Positions 59,571-64,000 of a stretch of DNA of 64,000 nucleotides are shown here, piece after piece. Made by a program: the position numbers and the translations under genes. Below the pieces are notes generated by a model. It searched no databases and was not told the origin of the DNA. It was given only the letters and a program-made list of their open reading frames with translations. Source of the DNA: Tubiluchus corallicola (lineage: Eukaryota; Priapulida; Priapulimorpha; Priapulimorphida; Tubiluchidae). The stretch is taken from positions 341,001 through 405,000 of the forward strand of contig JAQGDQ010000104.1 of the NCBI GenBank assembly GCA_030141605.1, given 5' to 3'. The stretch's first letter is position 1. The number at the start of each line of letters is the position of its first letter.

Positions 59571-59800
59571 CAACCCCAATACTATCTCTAACTCGAGCCT
59601 TAACCCTACCCCAATCCTAACCCTAACCCTAATCCTAATCCGCTTTTACGAACTAATTTCTTGTGTGCGAGGAATTGGAAACTTTAGTCAAATATACAGG
59701 TCATGGAAAAAGTCACAATTTTTGTTAGGAAAAAAGTCACAGTAAAAATGTAACAATTACTTTTGGCAAGGGTTAGGGTTAGGATTAAGGTGTGAGTTAA
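59571..59800. repeat. Telomere-like inverted arms around a short core
   Basis: CCTAACCCTAACCCTAATCC (about 59614-59633) and AGGGTTAGGGTTAGGATTAA (about 59769-59788) face each other across about 130 bp that contain AAAAAGTCACA repeats. The same GGGTTAG plus TGACTTTTT combination occurs near 2110, 3500 and 24590, so this is a dispersed repeat rather than a telomere. Confidence 0.55.
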
Positions 59801-61549
59801 AGTTAGCGTTATTTCTTTTGCAAAGTTGCAAATGTAACTTTTGTTGCTAGATAAGGGAGAGACGAAAATTTACAGTGTGTCAAAAACTTTAAAAGACGCG
59901 TAATTTTATCAGTATTATTCAAAAACCTTAAAACGAATGCCCTTTAACACAGCATTTGTTGGTCGGTAAATGAATGTCGCCTAAGGTTCTCTTCCGTGAA
60001 GGGTAATGGGCAATTCCCGCAGTTATTTCAATTGCCTTTTATTGGCCATGAAAGAGGTCGAATTATGGAGACGTTAATTTTAAAAGCAATGGTGAGTGAG
60101 CCGTTAAGGTTTATGGGCAGGTCGTTTAGGAAAATCCTAAAACTTTCAGCTCTCTCAAATTATTTTTTTGCGAAAGGAAAATGAATTGTTTTAACTATAA
60201 TGACTTTGGTGATCACTTCGCCTATGCTGTACAATAAAAACTGAGAGATCGGTTACATCAATTTTTAAACGACCCATTAGGACGATAGTTAAAGTTGACG
60301 TGCCAAATTTCGACACACCAGTATAAAGAGATAATACATGAGATAATCTTTCATTTTTCACAACGTGGTGGCGCTAAACGCAAATTTATATAACACGCGA
60401 AGGAAAACTATTCACTATGTTTTACGAACAGTTAAAAGCTTCGTTTTGTGTTTCGAGATATTCTAGATGGTGAGGTTTGTGAACTTTATAGTCAGTTCTA
60501 AAGTTACACTAGCTTCTGATACCTCAAAAAGAAATTAACAGACAGCTACGTGTCACTAAAAATAGTCCAGTATTATTTTGAACAACACGGGGAAATCAAT
60601 TGACAAGTGAGATGAAATATTATAGTCTGGTAACTGCCGAGAACCCACTGAATAATACAGCACAAATATAGGGAGTCAGACATCTAGGCTTTGAGATTAC
60701 ATGATTAGTAAGATACGAACGTATTTGTAGTTTAAACGATCCGTTAATCACTCCTCTCATTAATCAATCCTAAACTTTGCAAAAAACTTTCTTTCGCTCG
60801 CTGCTAAGTTTGTCATCAATCACTGGCGCCAATGGGCACATGGATTCTCTCTGTTCAGTCGTTTAGAGACAGCTAAGCATGGCTTCTTTCTAAGGCTAAA
60901 TGAACGAATTGCATCTCAATTAAAACTCATTTGAAGCCATATTAGTTCGGCAGCATAGACGTGCGCAGTCGAGCTAATTACTGGGCATTAAGCACTCAAA
61001 GTGTGTGCTACTTTTTATTGCCATAACCAAGTCTAGCAGCCGCTCGTGGTAACGGCTATAGTAGGAGTGAAACTAGTCCGGAATGCGAAGCATTGGGTCA
61101 AGCGTCTAGTGAGATGTTTAGTCACCTGTCCTGTCCTGTTCTGTCCTATTCAGTTGACTTGAATAATATAATATTATAGTATTTGTGATTTAAAAAGCAA
61201 CTGAAAATTTCGAATCGCGATGTGTTTTGGTAACAACTTAGTTTAGTTTAAACACATAAGAAATATTGCAATATGGCATAAATAAACAGTTTTTAGCAAA
61301 TGATAAATGTCCTCACCAATGAAACGTGACGCTTAGTTTAATGCAGACAATAGACAAACAGTAGAAGCATTACAGTATGACTACTAGCATAGATATGTTG
61401 AGAAAGACATTAATATTACTATGTAATCAAAATAAACTAGTACAGTGATTAGAACCACTTAGTTATAAATATAAATTTCTGTACAAGCTTAAATACTTGG
61501 CTGTTAACAGTTGTATGAAGAGGCAGATATATGAAGCAGAAGTTCATAT
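59801..61549. other. Non-coding spacer
   Basis: No recognised gene. A short CCTGT pentanucleotide patch lies at about 61125. Confidence 0.35.
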
Positions 61550-61745
61550 TGTTACGGACCCGGGTTCCATCGCGGATCCGTCTCAAGATGTATAGAGCGG
61601 CATACAAGTGAAATATCACAGCAGACGAGAAAAGCTAAAAACTCCGGAATACGAGTGTAAAATAAACTTTATTGCATAACTAGTAGCTCCAAAAGAATGA
61701 CATGTGAACAGACTTTTGTATAAAAATTAGCAAGCCTACAGCATT
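61550..61745 (-). mobile_element. Possible LTR 3' end (minus strand)
   Basis: The plus strand reads TGTTACGGACCCGGGTTCC from 61550; on the minus strand this is a block ending GGGTCCGTAACA, with AATAAA at 61673-61668 about 120 bp before the end. Ends like CCGTAACA and an upstream AATAAA are common for Ty3/gypsy-type LTRs. The other terminus and the target duplication were not found. Confidence 0.3.
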
Positions 61746-61998
61746 CACCTTTACAGACAGAATGGCCAGATTGGAATCGTCAAATTACGGCATGCATTGT
61801 TTTATACAGGTACATTTGCATTACTGGGTTTCTCAACCATACCCATTACTAACTAGTCAGTTAACCGAAATCTGCATTCGTAATAATATATTGAAAAGAG
61901 ATCCAACTACTGTATTCACAACTATCATTTGTAAACATGAAAATAATAATTATCTCCGTAATTATATTTTACACAAGGCCTTCCGCTCAAAGACAACA

Positions 61999-62015
61999 CT
62001 CACACACGCACACGC

Positions 62016-62054
<39 letters not shown>
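61999..62054. repeat. (CA)n microsatellite
   Basis: CACACGCACACG units followed by pure CA repeats. Confidence 0.95.
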
Positions 62055-62057
<3 letters not shown>

Positions 62058-62870
62058 AATACTTTTGTATCAGCTTCATTAAGATAGCTGATCTTACTTC
62101 TGCCTTCCGTGATTCAAGATTCTTTAAATCGTTTCAAAGTGAAATTAATTTATTGGACAAAACCGAATAGACTTTCTGTTATTTGCCTTAGCTTGAAACC
62201 CTCTGATAAACTGGCTTCACTTCAGGGAGAAACCAGGTGAGCGCGTAACCCACATGCAGAGCTCCATTAACGAAAATATAATTGAACTGGAAAAGATGTA
62301 GAAAAGCTCTCACAAACGCACGAAAATTGTCTATCGGAGCACGAAATGTAAGATTTTCAACCAATTACTTGTGTTCAGTAACAAAGAGGTAGCTTGTCCC
62401 AAGCTACGTTGAAGCACATTTGCTGCTATTTTCCTCGGGAAGTTTGAATCCCTCAGCAGCCACAAATTTTACGCAATCTAATTCATTTAGCGTGTTTACA
62501 TGGCAACATCTGAAGGTGAGCGAAGATGGTCAAGTGCAAATTATCGTGTTTATTTGTTCGTTCATTCGGCTATTTCTTTTTTCTATCTAATCCTTTTTCA
62601 TTTTTCGTTTCCGTCTGTCCTTTCCATTTCGTTTCCATTTGTTTCTTAATCTGTTAATCTTTCGTAGATTATTTGTTTTGATTTTTGAAATTCGTTGTTT
62701 ATTTGTGGGCTACTTATTCCTTCATCCATTCATTCGTTTGGGCTCTTGTTTGTCCATTCGCGCAGAAACTTGTTTGTTTATTACTCATTCGCATATTTGC
62801 TTCTCTAACCACATATTATCTTTAAATTTCACTTGTTTCAGTGGTTATTTATCTCTCCTTTGAGACAGTA
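62055..62870. other. Non-coding spacer
   Basis: TTCATTCG-rich patches at about 62550-62780. No gene recognised. Confidence 0.35.
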
Positions 62871-63010
62871 ATATGCCACGCTGATACTGGCCAGTGACTG
62901 GATGGGTGCTTTCAATCCTGGGTAACTTCATTCGCCACACTGACTGTAGCTGCTCATTCGCTGAAGAATTGAATTGAATTGAATTTATTGACTAACAGGG
63001 GTAAAGCATA
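62871..63010. mobile_element. SINE-like 3' end with (TTGAA) tail
   Basis: CTGGATGGGTGC...AATCCTGGGTAAC is followed by GAATTGAATTGAATTGAATT and TATTGACTAACAGG. A short pentanucleotide tail after a Pol III-like block suggests the end of a short retroposon. This is weak evidence. Confidence 0.3.
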
Positions 63011-64000
63011 TTAATAATGCATCACAAATTATAAAGAGTTAGTCCGAATTAAAAACAACATCGGTAACGATGAATCTAAATGGTCACACAGATAAAAATA
63101 CAGGATTACAATGAACAAAGATATTACAACAAAATCATGTCAGATAGTTACAATATGAAATGTATCACAAATATAACACTCAATTATAATGAAGAACTAA
63201 ATTTATAGACTTATTTTTAGACAATTGTAAGATTAAATGATATGAACGGATAAAAATTAATTCAAGTATCATGGAGTTTCATTATTTCGGTTACTATCGA
63301 TTACATTGCTAGAATTAAAAATATCGCATAAGGAATTAACGTTAATACTGGTTTACTGATTTCTGATAGCATTTGACATAGACAAACACATAACACATGA
63401 TGTTCAGACTGTACAGCTGGATGACTTGCTTGTACATAAACAAGTTCTTATGTCTGAACTGTATATATGTCCGAACGTGGCTGAGACACCACTATTTGTT
63501 CAGTGCCTCATTTTAGGTGGTCATACGTTATAATCATCCAGGTTCCAGTCTTGCCACAAACATCGTAGCAGTAGGCACTGCCATTAAATGCCAGATCTGC
63601 CGTTGGAGAAACGTATAAGAACTGTTTTACAGTACGTTCTAGAAACCATTAAAAACACCACTAAGCACATTATCAACAAATACATTGAAAAACGAAGAAG
63701 AAACAGAAGCTATTGGAATTTGCTCAGCTCGTTATTACACGAAGTCTTGTTCCCATGAATCCCTGCACCATGCATCTTTATCCCCGTAAGCAAATTGAGG
63801 ATTATGCTTCGTCATTAAAACAGTAGTACATTCGACACAAGCGTCTGTGTAATTTTCCAGAACTTATTACATACATTACAATCAATAATCTTCATCGCCC
63901 ACATTTAGTGGGATTTTATTTCTGTTTGGCTACGTAAATTTATGACAAGGTATATTCAGTGCACAAGCTAAGTTTTCAGCGATTCTAACTCGCGTAATGG
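63011..64000. other. Non-coding spacer to window end
   Basis: No recognised gene or repeat. Confidence 0.35.

Overview
This is eukaryotic, almost certainly metazoan, nuclear DNA. It is AT-rich and full of microsatellites, minisatellites, LINE fragments, SINE-like elements and DNA-transposon relics, and it contains no operons or bacterial-type genes. The species cannot be named from the sequence alone; a marine or aquatic invertebrate is a guess from the repeat content.

The only recognisable gene content is one family of single-exon genes encoding type I membrane proteins of about 640 residues. Each has a signal peptide, about five degenerate cadherin-like repeats, one C-terminal transmembrane helix and a tail of only 8-14 residues. 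Three copies are intact: gene A 27796-29724 (+), gene D 42391-44316 (-) and gene E 48499-50448 (+). A fourth is open but runs off the left edge (1-932, -). Gene B (33521, +) and gene C (38806, +) are broken by different lesions upstream of the transmembrane segment. Gene F (53719-56658, -) is split by a LINE and lacks its 3' third. Degraded pieces lie at about 1205-1345, 2570-3510, 18925-19402 and 23600-23967. By sequence the members form a clade with the 1-932 gene, A, B, C and E, a clade with D and F, and a third, more decayed clade.

Layout: 1-3.5 kb is a partial gene plus a pseudogene mosaic with a LINE piece. 3.5-14.7 kb is mostly non-coding, with a 5S-rRNA-derived SINE (7832-8376), minisatellites, a TTTC microsatellite, a possible solo LTR and a GCA-rich array. 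14.7-17.7 kb and 19.4-22.9 kb are two diverged copies of a long non-coding repeat; the second interrupts a cadherin-like pseudogene and carries a 640-bp compound triplet microsatellite. 26.2-42.3 kb is a direct tandem triplication (units of 5.63, 5.29 and about 5.2 kb), each unit carrying one gene copy and a GGTAT satellite of very different length. 42.4-52.7 kb holds genes D and E with a hAT-like MITE between them. 53.7-57.2 kb is interrupted gene F. 57.2-64 kb is gene-free and repeat-rich.

The window reads as a birth-and-death cluster of cell-surface or secreted cadherin-like proteins: recent tandem duplicates, decayed copies and transposon insertions, with conserved non-coding flanks (a CRE-like TGACGTAA site, a putative 5'-UTR splice acceptor, a shared poly(A) signal). 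A role in cell recognition or adhesion is inference only.
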